DNA from: an uncultured Bacteroidales bacterium
GTDB lineage: Bacteria > Bacteroidota > Bacteroidia > Bacteroidales > F082
Assembly: GCA_905234455.1 (NCBI GenBank)
Contig: CAJOIH010000007.1
Span: 124,001 to 188,000 of the forward strand
DNA: 64,000 bases
Direction of reading: 5' to 3'
Under the pieces are notes generated by a model. That model was not told the origin of the DNA. It saw only the letters and a list, made by a program, of their open reading frames with translations, and searched no databases. Made by a program: the position numbers and the translations under genes. How positions within the stretch are numbered: position 1 is the first letter of the stretch; each line of letters begins with the position of its first letter. Of the stretch, positions 35,934 to 45,323 are shown in pieces.

Positions 35934-36950
35934 CTAGAGTTGGCGGCGGATGGAGGCCTGGTGGATGGCTTCGAAAACTTTATTAATTAATTCTGCTGAG
36001 AGACCGAGGGTTTCACCGGTGGCGAGGTGGTCGGCGAGGATTTGTTTCCAGCGGTCCATCTGGACCACAGTGAGGCCTTTTTCCTTTTTGTATTCACCGA
36101 TTTGGCTTGCGACGTTCATGCGGCGGGCCAGCAGTTGGAGCAGTTCGTCGTCGATGTCGTCGATCTCGCTGCGGAGGGCTGCCAGCACCGGGTCAGCCGT
36201 TGAGGTCTGCTTGGCGCGTGGGGTGAGCGATTCGAGCAGGTCGTTCAGTGCCTTGGGTGTGATTTGCTGGTTGGCGTCGGTGAGAGCATGGTCGGGGTCG
36301 TGGTGGCATTCCACCATCAGGCCGTCGAAGGCCAGGTCGACTGATTTCTGGGCCGTGTCGTGCAGCAGCTCGCGGCTACCGCAGATGTGGCTGATGTCGG
36401 TGATGACCGGCACGTCGAGGATCCGTTTGAGTTCGATGGCGATCTCCCACATGGGGAAGTTGCGGTAGGGCGATTCCTTATAGTAGGAGAAGCCCCGGTG
36501 AATGCCTACCAGGTGGGTCAGTCCCGCCTTTTGGAAGCGTTCGAAGGCGCCCCGCCACAGGTTGAGGTCGGGCGAGACCGGATTTTTGATGAACACGGTG
36601 ATATCGGTCCCTTTCAGCGCGTCGGCCAGTTGTTGCACCGAGAACGGGTTGACCACGGTGCGGGCGCCGATCCAGAGGGCGTCGACCTCATATTTCAGGG
36701 CCAGTTCAACGTGGGCGGGTGTGGCCACTTCGGTAGCGGTAGGGAGTCCCGTCGTGCGTTTGGCCTGGAGGAGCCATTGCAGGCCCTCCTCTCCCCTGCC
36801 CTCGAAGGCGTCGGGGCGGGTACGCGGTTTCCAGATGCCGCCACGGAGCAGGCTCACCTGGGGGTTTTGTGCCAAGGCGCTTGCCGTGGCCAGAAGTTGG
36901 GCTTCCGACTCGACGCTGCATGGGCCTGCGATAACGATGGGTGTTTTCAT
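35934..36950 (-). CDS. Bifunctional DAHP synthase / chorismate mutase
   Basis: A 338-residue protein from the ATG at 36948-36950 (MKTPIVIAGPCSVESE); the longer frame adds 21 residues with no family match. Residues 1-250 are a class I-beta DAHP synthase (IAGPCSVES, RGGIWKPRTRPDAFEG, TDISHICGSRE, VECHHDPDHALTDANQQ) that condenses PEP and erythrose-4-phosphate at the start of the shikimate pathway. Residues about 255-338 are an AroQ-type chorismate mutase (LRSEIDDIDDELLQLLARRMNVA). The fusion, with the mutase at the C-terminus, is standard in Bacteroidales and lets prephenate or chorismate feedback on the synthase. Divergent from asnS. Confidence 0.95.
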   Translation of the reverse strand: MKTPIVIAGPCSVESEAQLLATASALAQNPQVSLLRGGIWKPRTRPDAFEGRGEEGLQWLLQAKRTTGLPTATEVATPAHVELALKYEVDALWIGARTVVNPFSVQQLADALKGTDITVFIKNPVSPDLNLWRGAFERFQKAGLTHLVGIHRGFSYYKESPYRNFPMWEIAIELKRILDVPVITDISHICGSRELLHDTAQKSVDLAFDGLMVECHHDPDHALTDANQQITPKALNDLLESLTPRAKQTSTADPVLAALRSEIDDIDDELLQLLARRMNVASQIGEYKKEKGLTVVQMDRWKQILADHLATGETLGLSAELINKVFEAIHQASIRRQL

Positions 36951-36970
36951 AGCTGCAAATATACGGCATT

Positions 36971-37004
36971 TTTGTTCGCCTATTATGAAATATTCGTAAC
37001 TTTG
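36971..37004 (+). promoter_or_regulatory. asnS promoter
   Basis: TTTG (36971-36974), 22-base spacer, TAACTTTG (36997-37004), about 22 bases before the expected transcript reaches the start codon at 37033. Good match to the phylum consensus. Confidence 0.7.
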
Positions 37005-37032
37005 CACTTTCAATATTTAAATAGGTAATACT

Positions 37033-38472
<1,440 letters not shown>

Positions 38473-38479
38473 TCAAGCC

Positions 38480-38490
38480 TAACTCCTAAC
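38480..38490. repeat. TAACTCCTAAC repeat fragment between asnS and rpoN
   Basis: One and a half copies of the TAACTCC heptamer immediately before the rpoN start region. Confidence 0.5.
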
Positions 38491-38493
38491 CAA

Positions 38494-40023
38494 ATGTCAG
38501 ATCAGAGATTAAGTCAGATACAGCGTCAAGAGCTGAAGCTCTCGCCCCAGCAGATCCAATTGATGAAGCTGCTGCAATTGCCATTGATTGAGCTGGAACA
38601 GCGCATCAAGGAAGAGATTGAAGCCAACCCCGCCCTGGAGGACACTGTGGGTGAGGAAGAAAACGAGCCCACCAACAACGAAGGGGAGGACTATGACGAG
38701 GGCTTCGGCGAAGACAACGAAGGCGACAATGGGGAGAACGACGATTACAACGACGAAGACCCCATCCGCAGCAAGGACGACGACTTTGACCTGACCGACT
38801 ATTTGCCTGACGAGGACGAATACGACTACGCTTACAAGCGCCAGGTGAACAACCGCAGTGCCGATGACGAGGACTATCAGGCTCCCATCGTCCACGAAGA
38901 GTCGTTCCAGGACTACCTCATCCAGCAGTTGGGTTACCACGACCTCACCGAGGAGGAGGAGATCATCGGCGAAGTCATCATCGGCAACCTCGACGACAAC
39001 GGCTATTTGAGCCGTCCCATCCCGAACCTTGTCGACGACCTGCTGTTCACGATGAATGTGGAGACCAACGAGGAGGAAGTCAAAAAAGTGCTCAAGGTGG
39101 TGCAGCATCTCGACCCACCCGGCATCGGTGCCACCGATTTGCAGGAATGCCTGCTCATCCAGTTGGAGCGCTTGCAGGAGGAGAACCCTTACGCCGACTA
39201 CCGGCTGTGCATCACCATCATCAAGGACTGTTTCGAGGAGTTCACCAGGAAGCATTACGACAAGATTGCCAAGAAGACCGGCGTCAGCAACCGCGAGCTC
39301 AAGGCTGCCTTGGACGAGATCTTGAAGCTCAACCCCAAGCCTGGCGACACTTCCACTTCGGGCGCCCGTATCAGCCATTACATCATCCCCGACTTTTTCA
39401 TCAGCATCAAGGACGGTGACTTGGACCTCTCGTTGGACGGGCGCAACAATCCCGAGTTGAAGGTCAGCAAGCAGTATGTGAGGATGCTCGACGACTTCTC
39501 GAAGAGCAAGGACTCGCGCAGCAAGCAGGAGGCCGTGCAGTTTGTCCGCCAGAAGATCGACAGTGCCAAGTGGTTCATCGACGCCATCAAGCAGCGCCAG
39601 CACACCTTATATATCACCATGAAGGCCATCATGGACTTGCAGAGGGAGTATTTCCTCACTGGTGACGACACCAAGCTGAAGCCCATGATTTTGAAGGACA
39701 TTGCCGAGAAGGTCGGGTTGGACATCTCCACCATTTCGCGTGTGGCCAACAGCAAGTATGTGCAGACTCCTTATGGCACGTTCCTGTTGAAGACCTTCTT
39801 CAGCGAGGGCATCACCAACGAGGAGGGCGAGGAGGTCTCCACCCGTGAAATCAAGAAGATCCTCCAGGACTGCATTGACGACGAGGACAAGTCGAAGCCT
39901 CTCACTGACGAGGAATTGATGCTCATCCTTAAAGACAAGGGGTATCCGATTGCCCGGCGCACGGTAGCGAAGTACAGGGAGCAGCTGGGAATCCCAGTGG
40001 CGAGGCTGAGGAAAAAGTTGTAA
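38494..40023 (+). CDS. rpoN: RNA polymerase sigma-54 factor (RpoN)
   Basis: A 509-residue sigma-54: region I with Q/L-rich QIQRQELKLSPQQIQLMKLLQLPLIELEQRI (activator contact), a long acidic region II (about 50-115, many D/E runs), the core-binding domain (LDPPGIGATDLQECLLIQLERL), a helix-turn-helix (DIAEKVGLDISTISRVANSKYV) and the RpoN box ARRTVAKYR (487-495) that reads the -24 element. It directs transcription that needs bacterial enhancer-binding ATPases; none is encoded in this window and I saw no convincing -24/-12 site. Confidence 0.97.
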   Translation: MSDQRLSQIQRQELKLSPQQIQLMKLLQLPLIELEQRIKEEIEANPALEDTVGEEENEPTNNEGEDYDEGFGEDNEGDNGENDDYNDEDPIRSKDDDFDLTDYLPDEDEYDYAYKRQVNNRSADDEDYQAPIVHEESFQDYLIQQLGYHDLTEEEEIIGEVIIGNLDDNGYLSRPIPNLVDDLLFTMNVETNEEEVKKVLKVVQHLDPPGIGATDLQECLLIQLERLQEENPYADYRLCITIIKDCFEEFTRKHYDKIAKKTGVSNRELKAALDEILKLNPKPGDTSTSGARISHYIIPDFFISIKDGDLDLSLDGRNNPELKVSKQYVRMLDDFSKSKDSRSKQEAVQFVRQKIDSAKWFIDAIKQRQHTLYITMKAIMDLQREYFLTGDDTKLKPMILKDIAEKVGLDISTISRVANSKYVQTPYGTFLLKTFFSEGITNEEGEEVSTREIKKILQDCIDDEDKSKPLTDEELMLILKDKGYPIARRTVAKYREQLGIPVARLRKKL

Positions 40024-40058
40024 GTTAGGAGTGAGGAGTGAGGGGTGAGTTCCTAACT
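40023..40058. repeat. Heptamer-like repeat forming an inverted repeat between rpoN and ruvB
   Basis: AGTTAGGA (40023-40030) and TCCTAACT (40051-40058) are perfect inverted copies flanking GTGAGGAGTGAGGGGTGAGT, itself degenerate copies of the unit. It joins the rpoN stop to the ruvB stop and could fold as an 8-base stem, but there is no T-tract. Confidence 0.7.
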
Positions 40059-41084
40059 AAATATGTCCAGTTCTCCGGTTTTGGAGATATGGACTTTCCC
40101 CAAGTGTTTATAGGCCAAATCGGTGCACTCGCGGCCACGGGGGGTGCGCATGAGATAGCCTTCCTGGATGAGGAAGGGCTCGTAGACCTCTTCGATGGTG
40201 CCCGGGTCCTCCCCCACTGCCGTGGCGATGGTCTTGACCCCCACGGGACCTCCCTTGAACTTATCGATAATGGTATTGAGAATCCTGTTATCCATATCGT
40301 CAAGGCCATGTTCATCCACATTGAGTGCGGATAAACCGAAACGGGCAATCTCCACATTGATGTTGCCGTCACCTTTGATTTGGGCAAAGTCGCGAATGCG
40401 ACGGAGCAACAGATTGGCGATACGCGGTGTGCCACGGCTGCGGCGGGCAATCTCAAAAGCGGCGTTATCGTCGATAGGCACTTGCAGGATGCTGGCGGAG
40501 CGTTTCACAATGCGCGAGAGCGTCTTGGCATCATAATATTCAAGACGTTGTTTGATACCGAAACGCGAACGCAGCGGTGCGGTGAGCTGACCTGAGCGTG
40601 TGGTGGCACCAATCAGTGTGAAGGGGTTGAGGGCGATCTGGATGCTGCGGGCATTGGGGCCCGACTCGATCATGATATCTATGCGATAATCCTCCATGGC
40701 GGAATAGAGGTATTCCTCCACCACGGGGCTAAGTCGATGGATCTCATCGATGAAAAGGACATCATTGGGCTCCAAACTGGTCAGCAGTCCCGCCAAGTTA
40801 CCCGGTTTGTCGAGCACGGGTCCTGAGGTCATCTTCATGTTGACCCCCAACTCGTGGGCGATGATGTGCGACAAGGTGGTCTTGCCCAATCCAGGCGGAC
40901 CATAAAGAAGGGTATGGTCGAGGGCCTCCCCTCGTTGGGCGGCGGCTTTCACGAAGATACGCAGGTTCTCCACCACCTTCTCCTGACCCGCGAAACTGCT
41001 GAAGGCATCGGGGCGCAGGACATTCTCAAGGTCTTTTTCAGCCTTGGACAGATGGGAGCCGGAGGGGTCGAGGTTGCTATTCAT
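40053..41084 (-). CDS. ruvB: Holliday junction branch migration helicase RuvB
   Basis: A 343-residue AAA+ ATPase: Walker [13 protein letters not shown] (about 62), Walker [12 protein letters not shown], sensor [18 protein letters not shown] and the C-terminal winged helix ([20 protein letters not shown]). It forms the hexameric motor with RuvA at four-way junctions. ruvA is about 9 kb away beside sprA, so the pair is split as usual in Bacteroidota. Minus-strand -7 box TATCTTTG at 41104-41111. Confidence 0.97.
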   Translation of the reverse strand: MNSNLDPSGSHLSKAEKDLENVLRPDAFSSFAGQEKVVENLRIFVKAAAQRGEALDHTLLYGPPGLGKTTLSHIIAHELGVNMKMTSGPVLDKPGNLAGLLTSLEPNDVLFIDEIHRLSPVVEEYLYSAMEDYRIDIMIESGPNARSIQIALNPFTLIGATTRSGQLTAPLRSRFGIKQRLEYYDAKTLSRIVKRSASILQVPIDDNAAFEIARRSRGTPRIANLLLRRIRDFAQIKGDGNINVEIARFGLSALNVDEHGLDDMDNRILNTIIDKFKGGPVGVKTIATAVGEDPGTIEEVYEPFLIQEGYLMRTPRGRECTDLAYKHLGKVHISKTGELDIFS

Positions 41085-41156
41085 CGCATTTTATTACAGG
41101 CTACAAAGATAATAAAAAATTGTTATTTTTGCAGTTTGAAATCAGCATTGAAAAAA

Positions 41157-41621
41157 ATGAGAAGGTTTTTGTTGCTCACCCTATTGTCCACCCTGATCCT
41201 TGGTGGCTTTGCCCAAAGCCAAGGGACGTTAAATTTGAAACAGGACTATCGTGTTGCGCGTTTGATGCAGAAGCAGCGTGACGTGTATGCTGCCAGCAGC
41301 ACGATGGCCGGTTTCCGGGTGCAGGTTTTCATGGAAATCGGCAACGAGGCCGTCGACCATGCCAAGGTCGTGAAACGGGAGTTCGAGGAACTCTATCCCG
41401 AGTTACCCATTTATCTATCTTATGAGCAGCCCTATTACCGTCTTCGTGTGGGCGACTTCCGCAACCGCGTGGAGGCCGAGAAATACTTAAGGATCCTAAA
41501 GCCCCGTTACGGCGTGGCTTTTGTCACTGCCGACATCATCAATCCCCCGGCGAAGATCGAGCCGATGGAGATTACGACGGAGGACCTTGGCGAGGAGAAC
41601 GGGGAAAACTACGGGGAATAA
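41157..41621 (+). CDS. Small exported SPOR-like domain protein
   Basis: A 154-residue protein from the ATG at 41157 (the longer upstream frame is antisense to ruvB). Signal peptide about 1-19 (GGFAQS), then a ~75-residue SPOR-like fold: GFRVQVFMEIGNEAVDHAKVVKREFEELYPELPIYLSYEQPYYRLRVGDF and RNRVEAEKYLRILK, written here in part. SPOR domains bind denuded glycan strands at the septum. The acidic tail (TTEDLGEENGENYGE) is unstructured. It has a TATTTTTG box at 41124-41131 and is convergent with deoC (three bases between stops). Confidence 0.82.
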   Translation: MRRFLLLTLLSTLILGGFAQSQGTLNLKQDYRVARLMQKQRDVYAASSTMAGFRVQVFMEIGNEAVDHAKVVKREFEELYPELPIYLSYEQPYYRLRVGDFRNRVEAEKYLRILKPRYGVAFVTADIINPPAKIEPMEITTEDLGEENGENYGE

Positions 41622-41624
41622 GGA

Positions 41625-42467
41625 TTATTGATTGATCAGATCAAGAATCAACCCGGCGAGACGGCTGGTGCCAACACGGAAAAGGTTCGGGTTGAGCCAT
41701 TGTTCGCCAAGGATATGTTTCACTAAATAATAATAGGTGAGTGCATCCTCGGAGGTCTTCATGCCGCCGGCAGGCTTGAAGCCGACTTTTTTGCCTGTTG
41801 CCTCATAATATTCCTTGATGGTGTCGATCATGATGATGGCAGCCAGGGGCGTGGCGGCCACCGGCACCTTGCCTGTGGAGGTCTTGATGAAGTCGGCACC
41901 CGCGAGGATGGCGATCTCCGAGGCCTTACGGATGTTCTCCACGGTCTTCAACTCGCCTGTTTCGAGGATGACTTTCAGGTGAGCCTTCTCACCGCAGGTC
42001 GCCTTGATGACCTTGATCTCGTCGAAGACCTTGTCGTAGTGGCCAGCGAGGAAGGTGCCGCGGGAGATGACCATATCCACTTCATCGGCGCCTTCGTTGA
42101 CACAGTATTCCACTTCTTTCACCTTGAGGTCGAAGGGCATCTGTCCCGAGGGGAAGCAGCAGGCCACGGTAGCCACGCGGATGCCGCTGCCTTTGAGGAT
42201 TTCCTTGGCTTGGCGCACGAAGGGGCTGTAGATGCAGATGGCCGGCACCGAGAGGTGGGGCTTCTGCTTCGGGAAGTCGAGCGCCTTGGCACAGAAGTCG
42301 TTGATTTTCTCAGCGTTATCGAAGGCTTCGAGGGTGGTGAAGTCGATGCTTTGGAAGATGGTCTTCAGGGCTTCTTTCTCGCTGCCTTGTTTTTTCTCAA
42401 TGCTGATAATCTGAGCGATGCGCTCTTCGAGGGCAGCTTCGCTATGGGAGTAAGGTTGGAATTTCAT
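41625..42467 (-). CDS. deoC: Deoxyribose-phosphate aldolase
   Basis: A 280-residue DERA. The Schiff-base lysine lies in ADFIKTSTGK (Lys 195), with the proton-relay lysine in VGFKPAGGMKT and KVILETGEL upstream. It splits 2-deoxyribose-5-phosphate into glyceraldehyde-3-phosphate and acetaldehyde, in salvage of deoxynucleosides. It is longer than E. coli DERA (259). Divergent from the acyltransferase gene, with overlapping -7 boxes (42488-42495 on minus). Confidence 0.95.
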   Translation of the reverse strand: MKFQPYSHSEAALEERIAQIISIEKKQGSEKEALKTIFQSIDFTTLEAFDNAEKINDFCAKALDFPKQKPHLSVPAICIYSPFVRQAKEILKGSGIRVATVACCFPSGQMPFDLKVKEVEYCVNEGADEVDMVISRGTFLAGHYDKVFDEIKVIKATCGEKAHLKVILETGELKTVENIRKASEIAILAGADFIKTSTGKVPVAATPLAAIIMIDTIKEYYEATGKKVGFKPAGGMKTSEDALTYYYLVKHILGEQWLNPNLFRVGTSRLAGLILDLINQ

Positions 42468-42484
42468 GGTGTACGATGTTGATG

Positions 42485-42515
42485 TTGCAAAGATAAGAAA
42501 AAACTCCTACCTTTG
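42485..42515 (+). promoter_or_regulatory. Promoter of the hexapeptide acyltransferase gene
   Basis: TTG (42485-42487), 20-base spacer, TACCTTTG (42508-42515), about 15 bases before ATG 42531. The -33 region overlaps the deoC -7 box (TATCTTTG on the minus strand, 42488-42495). Confidence 0.6.
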
Positions 42516-42530
42516 TAAAAAATTTACGTC

Positions 42531-43193
42531 ATGACTTTCAGCGAGAAACTGCATGTGCTTTGCTCCCTCCCCAAGACCTTGAGGTTCAACTTCCATTACT
42601 TTCCTTTCAGGACTGCGTTGCGATGCCCTGTGATGGTGTCGAGGAGGGTATATCTAAGGGAGCTTCACGGGAAGGTGGTGCTGCCCGAGCGGGTGGAGAC
42701 CGCCATGGTGAAGATCGGCTTCGGCGACGTGGGGCATTACGACCGAAGGCGTTCGCGGAGCATCTGGCAGGTGAGCGGTGAAGTCGTCTTCAAAGGCAAG
42801 GCCTCCATTGGGCATGGCTCGAAGCTCTCCGTGAGGGGTCGGCTGGAGTTGGGCGACGGATTCAACATCACGGCGGAAAGCACCATGGTGTGCGCCAAGG
42901 AGATCCTGTTCGGCAGCGACTGTTTGATCAGTTGGGACGTATTGGTGATGGACACCGACGAGCATCCCATATATAATAAGGAGGGGGAACGCATCAACGA
43001 AGACCGTCCTATCATCGTGGGTAACCATGTGTGGATCGGCTGCAAATGCATGCTATTGAAGGGCGCGGAGTTACCTGACCATACAATTCTCGCCGCAGGC
43101 ACCGCCTTACGGTCGGCATTCCACGGCGAGGAACAGATTATTGGTGGCAATCCGCCGTCAATCCTCAAGAGAGAGGTTAAATGGCATCAATGA
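42531..43193 (+). CDS. Left-handed beta-helix (hexapeptide) acyltransferase
   Basis: A 220-residue protein. The C-terminal half has hexapeptide-type repeats of a left-handed beta-helix (GKASIGHGSKLSVRGRLELGDGFNITAES) followed by the typical NHVWIGCKCMLLKGAELPDHTILAAGT block of the NodL/LacA/maltose acetyltransferase group; DTDEHPIY supplies the catalytic-type histidine region. It should acetylate a sugar, probably a surface polysaccharide or lipopolysaccharide residue; the acceptor is unknown. No polysaccharide cluster surrounds it. Its 3' end overlaps adk by 17 bases, tail to tail. Confidence 0.85.
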   Translation: MTFSEKLHVLCSLPKTLRFNFHYFPFRTALRCPVMVSRRVYLRELHGKVVLPERVETAMVKIGFGDVGHYDRRRSRSIWQVSGEVVFKGKASIGHGSKLSVRGRLELGDGFNITAESTMVCAKEILFGSDCLISWDVLVMDTDEHPIYNKEGERINEDRPIIVGNHVWIGCKCMLLKGAELPDHTILAAGTALRSAFHGEEQIIGGNPPSILKREVKWHQ

Positions 43194-43746
43194 CCCCACA
43201 GAGGTTCTTGAAGATCTCGGGAATTTCGCCCACGCCGTTGACGGGGTGGAGGTTTCCTTTGGCTTCGTAGTAGGCCAGGACCGGTTTGGTCTTGGCTTCG
43301 TATTCCACGAAACGGTGTTTGATGGAGTCGATGTTGTCGTCGGCGCGGCCGCTGATCTTACCCCGTTCGAGCATACGTTCGATGAGGAGGTTCTCGGGGA
43401 CTTCGAGGCTCAGCACACCGGTCAGGGCGATGCCGTATTTCTTCATCATCTCGTCGAGGATCTCCGCTTGTTTGACGGTACGCGGATAGCCGTCGAAGAG
43501 GAAGCCTGGCGAATTGAGGTTCTCGGAGATTTTCTTCTCGATGATGGCGGCCACGATTTCGTCGGAGACCAAACCGCCTTGGCTGATGATGCCTTTCACT
43601 TGGAGGCCGAGTTCCGATTCGGCGGCGATTTCCTCACGGAGGATCTCACCGGTGGAGATATAAGTCAATTGATACTTTTCGCGAAGGAACTGCGACTGGG
43701 TTCCCTTGCCTGCCCCAGGAGGGCCAAAAAGGATAATGTTCAACAT
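43177..43746 (-). CDS. adk: Adenylate kinase
   Basis: A 189-residue short-form adenylate kinase with P-loop GPPGAGKGTQSQFL (8-21), the AMP-binding ISTGEILREEI and VSDEIVAAIIEKKI, and FDGYPRTVKQAEIL. It lacks the ~30-residue zinc-type lid of long forms, as in many Bacteroidota. It converts ATP + AMP to two ADP. Minus-strand -7 box TATTTTTG at 43775-43782. The gene overlaps the acyltransferase stop region. Confidence 0.96.
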   Translation of the reverse strand: MLNIILFGPPGAGKGTQSQFLREKYQLTYISTGEILREEIAAESELGLQVKGIISQGGLVSDEIVAAIIEKKISENLNSPGFLFDGYPRTVKQAEILDEMMKKYGIALTGVLSLEVPENLLIERMLERGKISGRADDNIDSIKHRFVEYEAKTKPVLAYYEAKGNLHPVNGVGEIPEIFKNLCGVIDAI

Positions 43747-43791
43747 AGCGAATAAAAAAATAAGTTTTGCGTCACAAAAATAAAAAAATCT

Positions 43792-43819
43792 TTTGGTTTA
43801 AAAAAAAACCGTATCTTTG
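43792..43819 (+). promoter_or_regulatory. Promoter of the small LPTTHG-tail protein
   Basis: TTTG (43792-43795), 16-base spacer (short), TATCTTTG (43812-43819). The start site would lie about 30 bases before the ATG at 43856. Confidence 0.55.
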
Positions 43820-43855
43820 CGTCGCAAAAAAAAGAAAGAAAAAAAACATCATAAA

Positions 43856-44140
43856 ATGAAAAAGTTAGTACTCACCATCGCAGTCGTTTTGGGAATTAGT
43901 TTTGGTGCTTTCGCACAAGGTGGCATGTTCGGCTATGGCAGAATCGGCGAAACCTACACCGACTGGGGCCCCACCTATTGGAACACCACTCAAGACTGGA
44001 CCCGCACCGTTGGCGGTTCCCTCATCCTTCCCACCACCCACGGCTCCGGCACTGACCAGAACGGCGTCCCCGCTGGCAGTGGTGCTTTGCTGCTGATTGG
44101 TTTTGGCGCAGCTTATGCTTTGAAGAAGCGTCAGAAGTAA
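43856..44140 (+). CDS. Small exported protein with LPxTHG / GSG-hydrophobic-KKR C-terminal tail
   Basis: A 94-residue protein from the ATG at 43856. Signal peptide about 1-20 (AFAQ), a short G/Y/T/W-rich middle (MFGYGRIGETYTDWG), then LPTTHGSGTDQN, PAGSGALLLIGFGAAYALKKRQK. The end has a motif, a Gly-rich transmembrane segment and a basic tail, the layout of CTERM or LPXTG-type sorting signals. I recall similar small proteins in other Bacteroidales ending in GSG...GAAYA..KR, but no described sorting enzyme for them. It has its own promoter and lies head-on with hpt (six bases between stops). Confidence 0.8.
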   Translation: MKKLVLTIAVVLGISFGAFAQGGMFGYGRIGETYTDWGPTYWNTTQDWTRTVGGSLILPTTHGSGTDQNGVPAGSGALLLIGFGAAYALKKRQK

Positions 44141-44146
44141 TCCAAA

Positions 44147-44680
44147 TTACATTACCTTATAAATATCCGGGAGATTGCGGCCTTGTTGGTTGTAATCGAG
44201 CCCGTAACCCACGATGAACTCGTTATCGATGTCCATCGCTTTGTAGTTTATGGGATAGTCGTATTGGAACGACTTTGGCTTGAAGAACAATGTGGCGATG
44301 CGGACGTCGGCGGCATTGAGGTGATGTAGCTTTTCGATCGTGTATTTCATGGTATGACCGGTGTCGACGATATCTTCGACGATGACCACGTTACGGCCTT
44401 CGAGGGAGTGGTCGAGGCCGATGAGTTCACGCACCACGTTGGTAGTGGCGGTGCCGGCATACGACGAGAGTTTCACAAACGAGATCTCGCAGGGGATGGT
44501 CAAACGCTTGAAGAGCTCTGAGGCGAACATAAAGGCACCGTTCAACACCACGAGGAAGAGCGGGTTCTTGTCGGCCATATCGATGTTGAGCTGATCGGCG
44601 ACGGTTTGGATGGCGGTTTCGATTTTCTCCTGGGGGATGTAGATGGAGAATTCCTTGTCGAGGACTTTGACGGTTTTCAT
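44147..44680 (-). CDS. hpt: Hypoxanthine phosphoribosyltransferase
   Basis: A 177-residue type I phosphoribosyltransferase with the PRPP-binding motif VVIVEDIVDTGHTM (about 95-108) and LFLVVLNGAFMFASELFKRL near the N-terminus, ending in the FIVGYGLDYNQQGRNLPDIY signature of HPRTs. It salvages hypoxanthine and guanine to IMP and GMP. Minus-strand -7 box TATTTTTG at 44700-44707. purE, another purine gene, is divergent from it across a 136-base gap containing a heptamer-like repeat. Confidence 0.95.
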   Translation of the reverse strand: MKTVKVLDKEFSIYIPQEKIETAIQTVADQLNIDMADKNPLFLVVLNGAFMFASELFKRLTIPCEISFVKLSSYAGTATTNVVRELIGLDHSLEGRNVVIVEDIVDTGHTMKYTIEKLHHLNAADVRIATLFFKPKSFQYDYPINYKAMDIDNEFIVGYGLDYNQQGRNLPDIYKVM

Positions 44681-44715
44681 TTTATTAGGATTGGAATGAC
44701 AAAAATAGGAAATCC

Positions 44716-44748
44716 TTGTTTACGGAAACCGAAAAAAAACTATTTTTG
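44716..44748 (+). promoter_or_regulatory. purE promoter
   Basis: TTG (44716-44718), 22-base spacer, TATTTTTG (44741-44748). The leader of about 60 bases consists largely of the CTCC-type repeat. No purine riboswitch-like fold was seen. Confidence 0.6.
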
Positions 44749-44780
44749 TGAGCTGAACAACTACCAACTGATCAACTGAA

Positions 44781-44815
44781 CTACTCCTCACTCCTAATTA
44801 CTAACTCCCCACTAA
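44781..44815. repeat. CTACTCC/CTAACTCC-type heptamer repeat in the purE leader
   Basis: CTACTCCTCACTCCTAAT then TACTAACTCCCCACTAA: four imperfect copies of the same unit as at 35896 and 40023, on the other strand sense, ending directly before the purE ATG. Confidence 0.7.
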
Positions 44816-44816
44816 A

Positions 44817-45323
44817 ATGAATCCTATCGTAAGCATCATCATGGGAAGCACCTCTGACCTTCCTGTATTGGAGAAAGCCGCACAGTTTTTCGACGAGATG
44901 GAGATCCCGTTCGAGATGAACGCCTTGAGCGCGCATCGCACGCCGCAGGAGGTGGAACGATTTGCCAGTGAGGCCCAAGGTCGCGGGGTGAAGGTCATCA
45001 TCGCCGCTGCCGGCATGGCCGCCGCACTGCCAGGGGTCATTGCTGCCAATACCACCTTACCCGTCATTGGGGTGCCCGTGAAGGGGATGCTCGACGGGTT
45101 GGATGCCATGCTGTCGATCATCCAGATGCCTCCGGGCATTCCTGTAGCCACGGTTGGAGTGAACGGCGGGTTGAATGCAGCCATCCTCGCCGCCGAGATG
45201 CTGGCGTTATCAGACGAGGGCATCGCCAAGAAAGTCGCCGACTACAAGGAGAATCTGAAGAAGAAGATCACCAAGGCCAATGAGGAATTGAAGGAGGTTC
45301 GATACCAATTCAAAACCAATTAA
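44817..45323 (+). CDS. purE: 5-(carboxyamino)imidazole ribonucleotide mutase
   Basis: A 168-residue class I PurE with MGSTSDLPVLEKAAQFFDE (phosphate-binding), ALSAHRTPQEVERF (catalytic His) and PVKGMLDGLDAMLSIIQMPPGIPVATV. It converts N5-CAIR to CAIR in purine synthesis, working with PurK, which is not in the window. The usual GAAHLPG motif reads AGMAAALPG, Ala replacing a conserved His; I recall this form in other Bacteroidota, so I do not treat it as damage. Convergent with the M16 peptidase with no gap. Confidence 0.95.
   Translation: MNPIVSIIMGSTSDLPVLEKAAQFFDEMEIPFEMNALSAHRTPQEVERFASEAQGRGVKVIIAAAGMAAALPGVIAANTTLPVIGVPVKGMLDGLDAMLSIIQMPPGIPVATVGVNGGLNAAILAAEMLALSDEGIAKKVADYKENLKKKITKANEELKEVRYQFKTN

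Noticed and set aside
38494-40023. Local sigma-54 regulon with an enhancer-binding protein
   Set aside because: No AAA+ activator gene and no convincing -24/-12 promoter was found in the window.
43177-43193. 3' overlaps of convergent genes (also 48631-48653 and 59105-59118) as antisense regulation
   Set aside because: Short tail overlaps are ordinary in compact genomes; no evidence here beyond the overlap.
44749-44816. Riboswitch in the purE leader
   Set aside because: The leader is mostly a CTCC-type simple repeat with no conserved purine-aptamer core.
44817-45323. Damaged PurE active site (AAALPG instead of GAAHLPG)
   Set aside because: I recall the same form in other Bacteroidota PurE proteins, and the catalytic SAHRTP motif is intact.
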